Source of the DNA: Mesostigma viride
Lineage: Eukaryota > Streptophyta > Mesostigmatophyceae > Mesostigmatales > Mesostigmataceae
Direction of reading: 5' to 3'
DNA length: 45,000 bases
NCBI GenBank assembly: GCA_009746045.1
Contig: RPFO01000377.1
Location: forward strand, 1 to 45,000
The position numbers and the translations under genes are program-made. The notes beneath the pieces were generated by a model. The model saw only the letters and a list, made by a program, of their open reading frames with translations. It searched no databases and was not told the origin of the DNA. Of the stretch, positions 27,142 through 38,472 are shown in pieces. Each line of letters starts with the position of its first letter. Within the stretch, counting starts at the first letter, position 1.

Positions 27142-28830
27142 CCCCTAAATGGTCTGAGATCCTGCCGATAAATCGGCTGGATCTTCACAATTTTGCAAAC
27201 CAGATGCCATCCAACCTACCCATATCCAATGGCTGTCCTTGGGGGCCAAGCATGTCCATGAGTTGCCCTTCGGGTTGGTATATCACAACCTCACATATAT
27301 GCAGGGTAGGCCATGTTTAACTGCCGTCAAAGTCAGGGGGGTCAAGACGCGCGTTTTCATTTTTGGTAGAATGTGCATTTTGAATTATGTTATAAGACCT
27401 AGGCACCTACCACTTCAGGGATGATAAACAATTAGTTGCTGAACAGTTTGAGCTATTGGGGTCATAATTTGGGTGGGTATACCAGCAGTTACACCCAGTA
27501 CAGCCCATAGGGGTACCGTTGGTAAAAAGCAACCAAGGGAGTAGGGGTGGGCATACTACCTCCTAATATGGCCACCAACCATGCCAAACAATACATTTCC
27601 CTTCCACAATGATGGGGAAACATAACTGCATCATCACACTGCCCTTACATGGCACCTATGTGCAGGTGCCACCTTGTCCATGCACGTAGGTAACGTGGTA
27701 CGGACACCCTACGCAAGGCATGCATTCTAGGAGGCAGCCACCAACAAACTAGTGGTGTTGAGCCTATTTCAGCCTGCCCTAGCAAGGATAAACTAGGCCT
27801 AAGCTGCTATAGCTTGCCAGGTGATGGCCAGCACACCTGGTGGCACATGCTGTCAATGGGAAGCTTTTACTCACCGGTTACGTGCTTGATGATGCCACAG
27901 AGACCAGCCAACTGCCTCACACTCATGCAATATGTGTATGGGAAATGTATAACAAACATATATGGAGGTATTCAAACCCATACAGCCTCTAAAACTTATC
28001 ACCATCACCCTGTGGCAGGTCAACTGACTGAGGGAAGCATCTAAGAAGGGTGTTTTAGAAAGGGGCCAGGCCAGGGTCAAGAAAGAGCATGAATAGTGCA
28101 AAAAGAATGTGCTACACAAGCTAGAACGTATATATAAACGTCAAACATCGATAGGAAAACGATGCTTAAGCTTTACCAGGCATGGATGGCGTTAACTTGG
28201 CCCAGGCGGTGGCCGCAAAATGGCGCATTTCGGCACACCAAAGTTGTGCAGCATGGTCGCTGGATTCGGCGATTTCTGGCCACCCTTGCACGTTTACGAC
28301 TACTATGTATCATAAAAAGTACAAAGAAACCAATATATCCTTTAAAATACGCCGGAAAGGTATTGCTGTCAACGTTTCTATCGTCCGGCCTGATCGCAGT
28401 TTTTTCCAGCAAGAACGCTGCCGACACCTATCAAATGGCATTCCCGCGAACCAAAAATTGGCCTGTATCATCTTTAGGACGTTTAAAATCAATATCCTAA
28501 GTTTGGCCAGAAAATTCGAACGCAAACGTAAATGCCATGCGTGGGCGCAAGCCGCCATGGCCAGGTCGTCGTTTTCCGGAATGCACGTTGTACGTGAAAA
28601 AGTACCCTGACCCCTTGTACTTTGACCGGCCAGAACACCTCTATAACTTTGTCAAAAGTATGCAAACCCTAGTACCATGCTGTGAAGAATTTTATAAACT
28701 TTCGATCTTCTCAGCTAAACTTTTCCTAATTCTCAATAGATTTCGCGGCATCTGGTCCCCCGAGAAGGGGCCGATGCATCGGCTGGAACTCGATTTTTGG
28801 CGGAAAATCGGCAGCAAGACCATTTAGGGG
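27142..28830. mobile_element. piggyBac-like non-autonomous transposon (1,689 bp)
   Basis: The element begins CCCCTAAATGGTCT and ends in its complement AGACCATTTAGGGG with one base difference. An inner CTGCCGAT/ATCGGCAG pair is also inverted. TTAA flanks both ends (27,138-27,141 and 28,831-28,834). TTAA targets and C-rich termini are features of the piggyBac superfamily. Removing the element plus one TTAA restores the LINE ORF1 frame (LTF then KTPADKISFL), matching LTFK in copy 1. No transposase frame is present inside. Confidence 0.88.
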
Positions 28831-29087
28831 TTAAGACCCCGGCGGACAAGATTTCTTTTCTCAGACGCCGCAAGCGGCTCGAGAAGACTCTCTTCACCCT
28901 TGACGACGACTTGACCCTGGCACAGCAACAACGGCGACGGGAGCTATGGTCGACCTACCTCCAGCTCCGGCAGACCAAGGCGGGCCAGCCGGTGTACTGG
29001 AAGGGGGCGGACATCTACGTCGGCCACAAGCCCTGGCAAGCGACCCCCTCGACCACCGCGGCCCCAGCAACTCCAGCCCCAGCCTAG
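28831..29087 (+). pseudogene. LINE ORF1, copy 2, part 3 of 3
   Basis: DKISFLRRRKRLEKTLFTLD runs into DDLTLAQQQRRRELW and PVYWKGADIYVGHKPW, and ends with a Thr/Ala/Pro tail and stop at 29,087. Joined to parts 1 and 2 this is one ORF1 split by two separate transposon insertions. Confidence 0.8.
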
Positions 29088-30470
29088 GGGAATACAGCAG
29101 TAGTGTAGAATAGTTAGACAGTGGCCTTGTACATGCCCGCCTACTACAGGCACTATACCAGCTGAGGCCTAGCCTTTTTACTCATGTACATGTGTGCCTA
29201 TGATGAGCCACACTCCAGACGATGCCTAGTTTTATTTAGTAATGCTGTGCCCATGCAGAGGGCTGCTCTCTGCTGAGATGCCACGCTCTAGTTTCTGTAT
29301 AGCCATGATGATCTTCCCCCTCACAGGCATGCTCCCCCCCTTACCCGGGCATAGCGTGATAGACCATGAGCACTACAATACGGTTCGTAGGAGACGCGAA
29401 ATGAGTGAGAATGTTACCCGAGCGGTAACGAGGATTCGCACCGTTGATTTTAACATATGTTTCTTTTTTTGCGCCATTTGGCGAGCATCGACTGGAGCCT
29501 GAACCTAGCGGGGGGAATCGTGCGGGGGAATCTTGCGGGGGAATCTTGCGGGGAAAAATTCCGAACGTGAATTTAGCGAAGTCCTACTACATTTTGCTTG
29601 GGTACACGGTACTACAGTTTCGTCACTGAAAATTTTCTCTAGTTGCTTTGGTGTTTCGTACGTTCCGCTGAAATTTTCGTGTTCAGTGACCAGATCACAA
29701 TTTGATCCGGGCGCAAAATGATTGGCTGTACGGTACGAACCAAAAACGAAATTTTAGTATCTAAGTTCCGCAGCGCTTGCTGAATTTGCCCCGGAAGCCC
29801 GGGGGCACTTTCCCCGCTGAAAAAGGTGTCCGCGGAAGCGTATTGTAGTGGGGTGCGGGTGCCCTGGTGCACCTAGAGCAGGGGTAGCTTACATCAAAGA
29901 GACAACCAGCGCAGGCCAGAAATCGGGAGAATCCGGACCATGGTAGCTCGAGCCTGCCGTTATCTTTTCCGCGTTTTCGAGTCGTTCAGGATGATGAAGA
30001 TGAATGGTGATGGAAATGTGTATCCTTGTGCATTGAAATTATGGCTGGCTTACGTGTGGAGCGACTAGATGACCTAGACGGTGGGGCCGGAAACAGCATG
30101 CTTGATCAGGGCGTGTGTTTCTAGCCTAACTGGCCGGGAGTGTCTAGTGGTGAGCACCATTGCTGCGATCGCTCTCCCACCATTTACGAGGAAATACCCG
30201 CAAATGGAAAACCACTGAAAAGGTCTAGCTAGTCAGTCATCACGTTAGCCATGCCATGATTCCAAACGTCCAAGAACTGCACACGGTGCAAAGGCAAAAA
30301 GCCGGAGGACAGCACTTTCAAATGTGCGGGGTAGCTTACATTCCCACCCTTGCATGAAGTAGCCTAGAATGTATTAAAAGCCATATGCCCCTTCTCAGGG
30401 CTATGTGCTACATCTACTCCCAACGGAGTGCATGATGTTGATAATTAATTAATTAATTAATGATTATGAA
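29088..30470. repeat. LINE 3' region and TTAA-rich tail
   Basis: After ORF1 there is no ORF2. CTCAGGGCTATGTGCTACAT and CTCCCAACGGAG (30,395-30,425) precede a TTAA-type tract (30,443-30,461), as in copy 1. In between, TTGCGGGGGAATC-like units repeat near 29,518-29,555, and 29,893-29,950 is the inverted copy of 18,217-18,275. No gene is seen. Confidence 0.5.
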
Positions 30471-30589
30471 AAAAAAATCCCTAGATGTTATCACGTGTTC
30501 TATAAATAGCTTACAACGCAGTATATCGCGTTCTTAAAAAAAAAAAAACACGGGTTAAATTAATCTGGCATCACAGGTTTAAGATGTGC

Positions 30590-30935
30590 CGATACTACGC
30601 GATCCAGTCTTTGTATTATCCCAAACCGGCATGCAGCTCTCAAAGCGTTCCAAGCCTATACTGATCTGTGGCCTCTGGACGATCGTTGGGGGCTTGGGGC
30701 AGCCTTACTGCATCCGCTATAGGCTTGTGCTACTTCCTAAATTGTATTGCACCCACAGTTGGGCCTGCACCGGCCACGATGCAGAGAGAGAGAGAGTCCT
30801 CTGTGGCGTGCCCGGCCCACATCACACATGAGGCTGCCAGTGACAGATCAGCTAGGGCACGGCCTTCCATCCCTGGAGCAGCCAGCCAGGGATGGAAAGC
30901 GCTGTATTTTTGTGCTCTATGATAGTTACCCAATG
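30590..30935 (+). repeat. Dispersed non-coding repeat, copy A
   Basis: It shares GGGCAGCCTTACTGCATCCG, ATTGCACCCAC and AGAGAGTCCTCTGT in the same order with copy C at 41,200-41,490 (opposite strand), and part with copy B at 31,060-31,330. No open frame is conserved, so this is probably a SINE-like or non-autonomous element. Confidence 0.6.
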
Positions 30936-31059
30936 CGGCCGGGATCGAGCGCGTGACTTATGTTTTAAGTCGGCGATATACCATTTTATGTACTGTGCGT
31001 AGTTGAAGGTTGTCACTCACCCCTGCATGGGTATGGGCCCCTTAATTAGTTTGGGCCCT

Positions 31060-31330
31060 TATACCTAACCCTCAGGCCCTGGGAGAGGCCTTTATATTCT
31101 CCCAAACCGGCCGCCTATGAGGCGGTGTTGCAGCATTCGCAATTTGTGTCATGCCGCCTAGCTACTTGCTCTATCGCACCCATGCACGTACTTCGGTTGG
31201 GCATGCAGCTGCACCATGATGAGAAAGTCCTCTGTGGCCTGCCCACTTGAGGCAGTGAGGGAAGCTAGGGCACCCCCCTGCCTCCTCATTGTGTATAGGG
31301 GTTGAAGGTTCCTTTATTGGTACCCAAACG
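31060..31330 (+). repeat. Dispersed non-coding repeat, copy B
   Basis: CCTCAGGCCCTGGGAGAGGC, TTTATATTCTCCCAAACCGG, AAGTCCTCTGTGG and TCCTCATTGTGTATAGGGG correspond in order to copy C. Confidence 0.6.
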
Positions 31331-32555
31331 TGACGGCAGTCGCTTGCTTTTCATTAATATTGTGCTTTACTATTCTCATGCTGCATGTCAATCTAGCACC
31401 TATGTAATGTATCATTCTCAATAATTATATACTACAGTGGTCTCACTTGATACTATCGTCACGTACCACTCATCCTAGTCCATTCATTTCTCTAAGTCGA
31501 AAGAAGCAGTCTTGGTCACAGGAGTGGCACAAGCTCCTGCATGCCCCCGAGTGCTGACTGTGCTGCAATGCTGCAATTCGCTTGCGAGGGTAGCCTAAAA
31601 CTCGGGTAGGACTGGGGTATCCTTCCCCCTCAATGAGGGCTCGCCCTCGGGAAGCCTAGACCCCCATGCAGAGGTCATGCATGTTGACCCTTGCCGGAAA
31701 ATGGCCCAGCAGTGCCGACTTTGTTTGACTCGGCCATATATTAATACCCATTCCATCGGGCCACAATTAAGCACTACCAGGCCATAAACTTGAACTGCGC
31801 TTTATGCTTTAAGCTGTAGCACCACTGTTCCAACTTGGAGTGGTTTGTTTCGGAGCAGGTTGTTGGTACGCGGCCTCTCAGATGCCCAAACTCTCCCGGT
31901 CCCTGTAGCTGGGAACGGAAGGCCCCCGGAACTTTGGCTTGCTCAGAAAGGGGCTGCGCACGATGTGGCCGCACTGGGGCCGTGACGAGGAATAGAAAAC
32001 GGGAAACCGCTTCAGCCACATGTCTTCCAGCCACTGGCGCTGCAGCTCGGAAAACCTGAGCGGCAGTGAGCGAAGCCGGAGAGAATATAAAACATGTCAG
32101 CAACAATTGGATCTGGTGTCGCACTGGCACAATAATAGACGCATCAAGTAAACGATGTCTCCTTTTTTATCATAGCATCATACAGTGAACGTGTAGCAAG
32201 GCAAGCTTGAACACGAATGCACAAACCAGGGATGGATGCTAGAAAGACGGTGGCAGCAAGGCTCCCACGTAGCCACCTTTCATGACGGCTGCTGACACTA
32301 GAAGCAGCCAAGGAACAGGGGGAGGAGGGGGGGGGGAGGGGGGAGGGGGGTGGAGGAGGCTATGAATAGAAGGGTGTAGGGATGATATAGCTATAACAAC
32401 GTGCAAACACATGACCCCCAGTCGCGGCCATTTAACAACAGCGGGCATACTTGCCAAATCAGACTATAATCATAAATAAAACATCGATTGGGTGGCTGAC
32501 ACATACAATGCATGCCCAAAATCGCTTTGTCAAGGTTCCCTTGCCACCTACTAGC
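31331..32555. other. Gene-free stretch with a G-rich tract
   Basis: No supported gene. Positions 32,318-32,358 are a run of G interrupted by single A or T, which could form a quadruplex. Confidence 0.45.
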
Positions 32556-32996
32556 TTACCAACTGCTTGCCAGGGAGACGGCCAGAAGAGCTCTGACCGC
32601 TTCCACAAACCCCTCGGGGTTGTCATCATAATTTTCCAGGGCATCCGTGCAAAGCTGCTGAATGGAGGCAAAAGCAACATCAGCCTCCTCCAGAGACTCG
32701 GGCTGGCAAGCCGATGCAATCCGGGCAGTAAGTGACCTGGCATCCTCGCGGCAGTCTTGAAAGCCGAACGTAGAATCAAGACTTGCCACTCTCTGCACGA
32801 TATTCGGATCCGGCCTTGAAATCGATAGTTGCTCAAGTTTCCCGAACCGCCTGGGTATTAAAGCTCTGGACGTCGCTAGCCTAACAGGCCGTCCTACGAC
32901 GAAACGAGACGTAGCCAGCCGCTCACGTGGGGGTCTTGCGAGTCGCGCCAAATATATCCCATGGCACTTGACAGCGGAGCATGCTTCCGATGCCAT
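32556..32996 (-). CDS. Unrecognised 146-aa open frame
   Basis: From Met at 32,996 the frame reads MASEACSAVKCHGIYLARLA with an Arg-rich first 60 residues, and then a more acidic helical part (SLEEADVAFASIQQLCTDAL). The ORF extends upstream to 33,077 with hydrophobic residues. The Arg-rich, Ser/Ala N-terminus might be an organelle-targeting peptide. There are no recognisable domains and no neighbouring gene supports a role. Confidence 0.3.
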   Translation of the reverse strand: MASEACSAVKCHGIYLARLARPPRERLATSRFVVGRPVRLATSRALIPRRFGKLEQLSISRPDPNIVQRVASLDSTFGFQDCREDARSLTARIASACQPESLEEADVAFASIQQLCTDALENYDDNPEGFVEAVRALLAVSLASSW

Positions 32997-33149
32997 TTCT
33001 TTAAAACAGAAAAGGACAATGCGATGATAGGTATTAAGGCTTAAGAGCGACAAATTGATGAAGCATAGCATGCACAATTGCCGGTGCTACCTCATTTATC
33101 CTCGTGCGCTTGCGGGGCTGGCCCTTCCATCACCGTCGACCCTCAACTT

Positions 33150-34320
33150 GCCAGTCGGGGCTGAAGTATCTTCAGCTGAATTGCCTGAACCGTCATCCAT
33201 CTTCACGGCTAGCTTCGGTCTCACATAACAAGCTGGGCACTCCACAGGAATTCCATGACAGTCGAAGACGAATTGAGGTTATAATCTAGTCAGTGCCTGG
33301 GAACAAGTGGCAGCCTTTCTCCTGCATTCCGGTCATGATCAGGCGCCATGAATGATCAGGAACCAACTCAACCTGCAAGTCTGCAACCAAGCAAAGCGTC
33401 ACAATTATTGTGACATCTACCCGGCCCTCGGCCACTAGAGATTCTCTGCAGCCCATGTGCGGCGTGGGACACAACAACAACAAGTCAACAACAACAACAA
33501 TGGAGACATCCACCGATGCAAGAAGGTATCCGATGATGCAACCGTCCATGTCAGAGTGCCCCGATGGTACCACCGATATATCCGGCCCTCGGCCACTATA
33601 GATTCTCTGCTGCCCACGTGCGGCGTGGGACACAACAACAACAACAACAACAGTAGAAAAGCGTCGTGCGACTATAGATTCGGCGTGCCACAATAGATTC
33701 TCTTCTGCCCATGTGCGGCGTGGGACACAACAACAACAACAACAGTAGAAAAGCGTCGTGCGACTATAGATTCGGCGTGCCACAATAGATTCTCTTCTGC
33801 CCATGTTGTTGTTGTTGTTGTTGTTGTGTCCCACGCCGCACATGGGCAGCTGAGAATCTATAGTGGCCATGTGCGGCGTGGGCAACAACAGCTGAAGTAT
33901 CTTCAGCTGAATTGCCTGAACCGTAGTCCATCTTCACGGCTAGCTTCGGTCTCACATAACAAGCTGGGCACTCTAGTCAGTGCCTGGGAACAAGTGGCAG
34001 CCTTACTTCTGCATTCCGGTCATGATCAGGCGCCATGAATGATCAGGAACCAACTCAACCTGCAACTTGCAAGTCTGCAACCAAGCAAAGCGTCACAATA
34101 ATGGTGACATCTATATCCGGCCCTCGGCCACTATAGATTCGGCGTGCCACAATAGATTCTCTTCTGCCCATGTGCGGCGTGGGACACAACAACAACATTA
34201 CAACAACAACAACAACAACAACAACAGTAGAAAAGCGTCGTGCGACTATACAGTAGATTCGGCGTGCCACAATAGATTGCGGCGTGGGCAACAACAACAA
34301 ATATCCAAACAATCAAGAAC
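33150..34320. repeat. Minisatellite with AAC/GTT runs
   Basis: Units of ATAGATTCTCTTCTGCCCAT, GTGCGGCGTGGGACACAAC and (AAC)n recur at 33,430-33,490, 33,595-33,655, 33,690-33,750, 33,785-33,850 (inverted) and 34,130-34,300. A longer flanking block (CTGAAGTATCTTCAGCTGAA through CACATAACAAGCTGGGCACT) occurs at about 33,161 and again at 33,891. Frames here are repeat artefacts. Confidence 0.85.
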
Positions 34321-34344
34321 AAATATGCGCGACCACGGCTTGAC

Positions 34345-37300
34345 CAGTGTTTTTTTTAGTGGCGATACACCGCCAAATGTGGCGGTGTGGCACTTTTTTT
34401 GGCAAAATGTGGCGTTGCCACCCACTTTGACAGGGCTCCCAAGAAGCCACAATTTGGCCGTGCTGTTCTACTTCGTAGTTTCGTTTCGCCACAGGGTGGC
34501 CGTGCCTGAAGTTTACTCTAGTACAGGTTACGCCACAATTGGCGGTGTCAGCCGGTCTTCCGGTCGGCGTTCCGCCACAAGCCTCCCTAGTACTAGACTA
34601 CTACTATGAGTACTACTATGACTGACTGACTGCATAGTGCATGTACAGTACGTAGAGCCCGGCCGGCGGCCAAGTGCCAAGTGGCAAGTGGCCCGCTGCC
34701 CGAGACCAGAGCACGGAGAGTGCACTGTGCAGACTGCAGCTTGTGTGCATTTCATTAACTGCATTTTCACGACAGCTGGCTCATATAACAGCTGGCGAGT
34801 GGCGGCCTGGCGCCTCAGTATTAAGTCACTCGCCAGCCATACTGCATTGACTAATGTGTTTCGACTTTCGGCACTAGTAATCGTTGTTGTTAATTTACCA
34901 AGTAGGAAAAATCCATGGCAGACGCTGGGCCGTTTAGGCCACCTGGGCCGCCGCAGGTAGTGAGGGGAGGAGAGAGAAGAAATAGTGTGTTTTATGGCAC
35001 CGGGCTTGGCCGGAAGCCTTTGGCCCTCCCAGCCGGAATGCGATGCAAACCAATCTTTCCAGGTCCGAATGGAGCCTCCATTGTCGTTGGGAAAACCAAG
35101 GCGACGGTAGAGATCGCTCCCGAGGAGGCGAAAAGGCTTAGGTCGAAGGAGACGCGGGCTGCTGCTCGGCGGGTAGAGAGTGAGGGGGCGCCCGAACATC
35201 CCGAGGTGATAGGGGCAGACGCGAACTACATCAAGGTCAGCATTAAGGTCATGGACGGGGAAGTGGGGTCCGATGTGCCTTCGAATGGATGTGATGCGCC
35301 CCTCATTTCCTTGGTGCTGCTTTCCATTTTCGTAGCGCCACCTGCCAAGAGGGATTGGAAGGGCGCGGATGCCAATAGGAAGTGGAAACCCGAATGGGGG
35401 CTGCGTTTCCCATGGTTGCGCTATGACGAAGAGAAGGACGAAGCATACTGCGGCCCTTGCCGTGATGCCAAGGTCACCATCGGGCTGGGTAGGGGGACCA
35501 AGGTTTTCAAGATCGACACTTTCAAGACACACGTTGTGGCTGACTCTCACGTGGCCGCCATTGCGAAGGAGAAGAGCGAGTGCCTGCGGGTGTATTCAGG
35601 GGAGGAGAGGAGCACGCAGAGCCGGCAGAGGCAGACGGTCATGGGCGAGTTTGCCCCCCCCCTGGTCAGCTGAGCAAGTCCGACCGACTTAAGCTCAAGC
35701 AGTTCAAGGCGATGGCGTACACCCTGGCGAAGGGTAAGCCTATGACTGATTATGAGTCGCTGCCAACGCTCCTTTGCGAATACGAGGAGATGAGGGACGC
35801 GCTCCCCTCCCACCATTGGACTGACGGCTCAGGTTGGGAGATGGCGGAGGCGTTGGATGCCGTGTTGCTTGCTGACCTTAAGGCAAGGGTCGCCGCGGCT
35901 AGGTATGTCGCGGTCACCGTCGATGAGTCCAAGGCCAATGATAACGTAGAATTCATGTCGGTGGAGGTGGCTTTTGTGGAGGATGGAATAAAGCAGCAGG
36001 AGTTTGTCACGCTAAAAAAGGTGACTGCGGTGGACGCCCTCTCCCTGCACAACGAGCTGTGCATAGTAATGCGAGGCATGCTCGGAATCACGGACGATCA
36101 GCTCGTGGTGAAGCTGGTTGGCTTCGGGTCAGATGGGGCATCGGTGATGATGGGGCAGCGGAAGGGTGTCGGGAAGAAGCTCTTGATGAGCAATGCACCC
36201 TTCCTCGTGCCCATGCACTGCGCGCCGCACAAGCTCAGCCTGATAGCGAACGAGCTCAAGGGGAACTCCTTGTTTGCGCGGGTGGAGTCAATCCTCAAGT
36301 CAGCACACAACTGGGTGGCGCACTCAGCCATGAAGTCAGAGCAACTGAAGATGTGGCAGGGGATGCTGGGCACGGGTGGCCGGAAGCTGCAGCGCGTGTC
36401 CGACACACGCTGGCTTAGCGTGCAGGGGTGCCTCAACACGTTCCGCATTGAGTATCCTGCGATCGCCATGTGCTTGGCCACCTACCAACACAAGGAAGTG
36501 GAGCAAATGGCAGCAGCACAGGACTTGCTAGCCAACATGCTGGACATTGACACCCAGCTCGGGGTGGTCGTGTTCGCGCGCATGCTGGATGCCATGAATT
36601 TCTTGGTCAAGCAGTGCCAGCAGCAGGACCTGCAGCTCGACACCCTTGCCCATGCGATCGAGGACTGCAAGACAACAATCCGTGATGAGTATGTGGAAGG
36701 GCCCAAGGTGTTCACTGGGACCCTCTGGAAGGGGTTTATAGACTTGGATGCCGACACGTCACCCTTTCTCACCGACCGCGGCGAGGTTTTCCGCAACTGC
36801 CAGGAAATGGAACACCCGGTAACATGTCAAACGGTGCACGAGGCCTCGGGTTCTCGGGCTCGCTACGTTTCAGTGGCAAGTGTCACGGAGGAGGAGTTCA
36901 GACTCCGCGTAATTGCTGCGCAGGAGCAGGCTACCGCTGCGGCCAAGGTGGTGCTGGACGACTTCGATATCCGATTCCCACCAAACGGTCTGCTCTCCGC
37001 GATGTCCATTTTGCAGCCAGGCTGGTGGACTGAGAAGGAGCGCGACGTGGCCGAGGTGCAGAAACAAGTTCAGGTGCTCAAGCGCAAGTTTGCTGTGGGG
37101 GTCACCATGGTGAATGGGAAGAAGGTGGGCCCACTGATTTCCCCGTCCCTCCTGGATGACCAGCTCGACTCCTTTATGCTCATGATGAAGAGCAACAGCC
37201 AGGAGTACACGTCCGCAAGGGCGTTGTGGAAGGTTTTGTTGACCAACCCGCTCATGCACGAGTTTGTGGGGGCGTATCTGCAGCTGGCAGAGTTGATGCT

Positions 37301-38464
37301 GCTCCTCCCTCTTACCAGCGTGGAGAATGAGCGGAGGTTCAGCCACATGAATTTCATTAAGAGCGATATTCGCAACCGCCTTCTCGAGCGCCATCTGAAC
37401 GTGGCGGTCCGCATCTTTGCATGCAGCTCTTCATACGAAGACATGCCGATCCAGGCGGCATATGCAGTGTGGTCTGCGGAGAAGGGCCGCCGCGCAACCG
37501 GCAGTGTTCTTACTTAAATACATAATTGCTTATATGATTCCTTGCTGCTAGCTACTAAGTTTTCTTATTTTCTGTGCTTTCCGCGGAATCTCAAATTTTG
37601 GGCAGCTAGCGTTTTCAAGTTTGTTGCCCGGCCTTCTGACGACAACGTAATTGCTTACATTGTCCCCGCCATCGGCATGTAGTCAAGTGTGCAAGCTAGT
37701 CATGGCTTCGCTTTTAGAGGGGCGTAATTATTAATGAACTTTAAATAAAATGATGAGGCCACCAATGAGCAATTGCGAATGAGCCATAATCCTTATTATT
37801 CGTTCATGACGGAATCACGGAAACTAGGAAGCCAAACATTACTAAGTCGGTCGTGAGAAGTAATACTGCGCCAATACAACAAATTAAGTAAGTTCAAAGC
37901 ACACAGTGCTTTTTTTTGAATTTATTCTCGCGTGACGTAGTGATTTCATAAATTTAGTACGGCCGCTTACTGAAGCTTATGAGCTGACTAACTTTCAGTT
38001 GACTTTTGACTGAGTAACCTCACTTCATAGTAGACTGAAACTAATTAGGTAACTATAATGCATCCTTAGTCTCATTATTTAACGCGTTAGTAAACACTAC
38101 ACCTTCATAGGTTTTTATACTTTTCATTTAAGTAGGAAGACACAAGTGCAATTGAAGTATGATGAGAATGGGGCTGCCCGCCAGCAGGCCGGGCAGCCGG
38201 CGGCCCGGCGCCCGGCGCCGATGCCTGAGACGGAGACGCTCGCCCGCCTTGTGTACAGCCAGTACGGCGCCGCGCCGCGCTGACCCCACTGCCGGCAGGG
38301 TCATTTGCTGCACCAAAAAGCCAGCCCGCCACACGTGGCCGTGCCAAGCCCAATTTTAATTGGCTTAAAGCCACACATTGGCCGAGTAAACTGAAGTTTT
38401 CATAGTTCGAAACGCCACAAGTGGCCTAGCGCCACTAGTAGCGAAAACCTTAAAAAAAACACTG
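34345..38464. mobile_element. Complete hAT DNA transposon (4,120 bp)
   Basis: The termini are CAGTGTTTTTTTTA and its inverted partner TAAAAAAAACACTG. They are flanked by the perfect 8-bp target duplication GGCTTGAC (34,337-34,344 and 38,465-38,472). Both subterminal regions are rich in GCCACA/TGTGGC motifs, likely transposase-binding sites. It carries one transposase gene on the plus strand. Intact ends and duplication point to recent insertion. Confidence 0.95.
34915..37517 (+). CDS. hAT transposase with TTF/BED-type zinc finger (one frameshift at a C-run)
   Basis: The zinc finger is in the first part: FPWLRYDEEKDEAYCGPC with C179, C182, H206 and H212 (C-x2-C-x23-H-x5-H). The RNase H-like catalytic core follows: TVDESKAND near 35,915, FGSDGASVMMGQRKGVG near 36,120-36,170 and PMHCAPHKLSLIAN near 36,210-36,250. 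The hATC dimerisation region near the end has LLLPLTSVENERRFSHMNF with the late catalytic-type Glu. The first frame stops at 35,673 while the second continues to 37,517. They overlap across a run of eight C at 35,655, so one base slipped there, by sequencing error or real mutation. The family resembles ZNF862-like hAT proteins. Confidence 0.88.
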
Positions 38465-38472
38465 GGCTTGAC

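Noticed and set aside
33286-33888. Frames rich in Asn or Cys/Val over the minisatellite
   Set aside because: They translate AAC/GTT runs and repeat units only.
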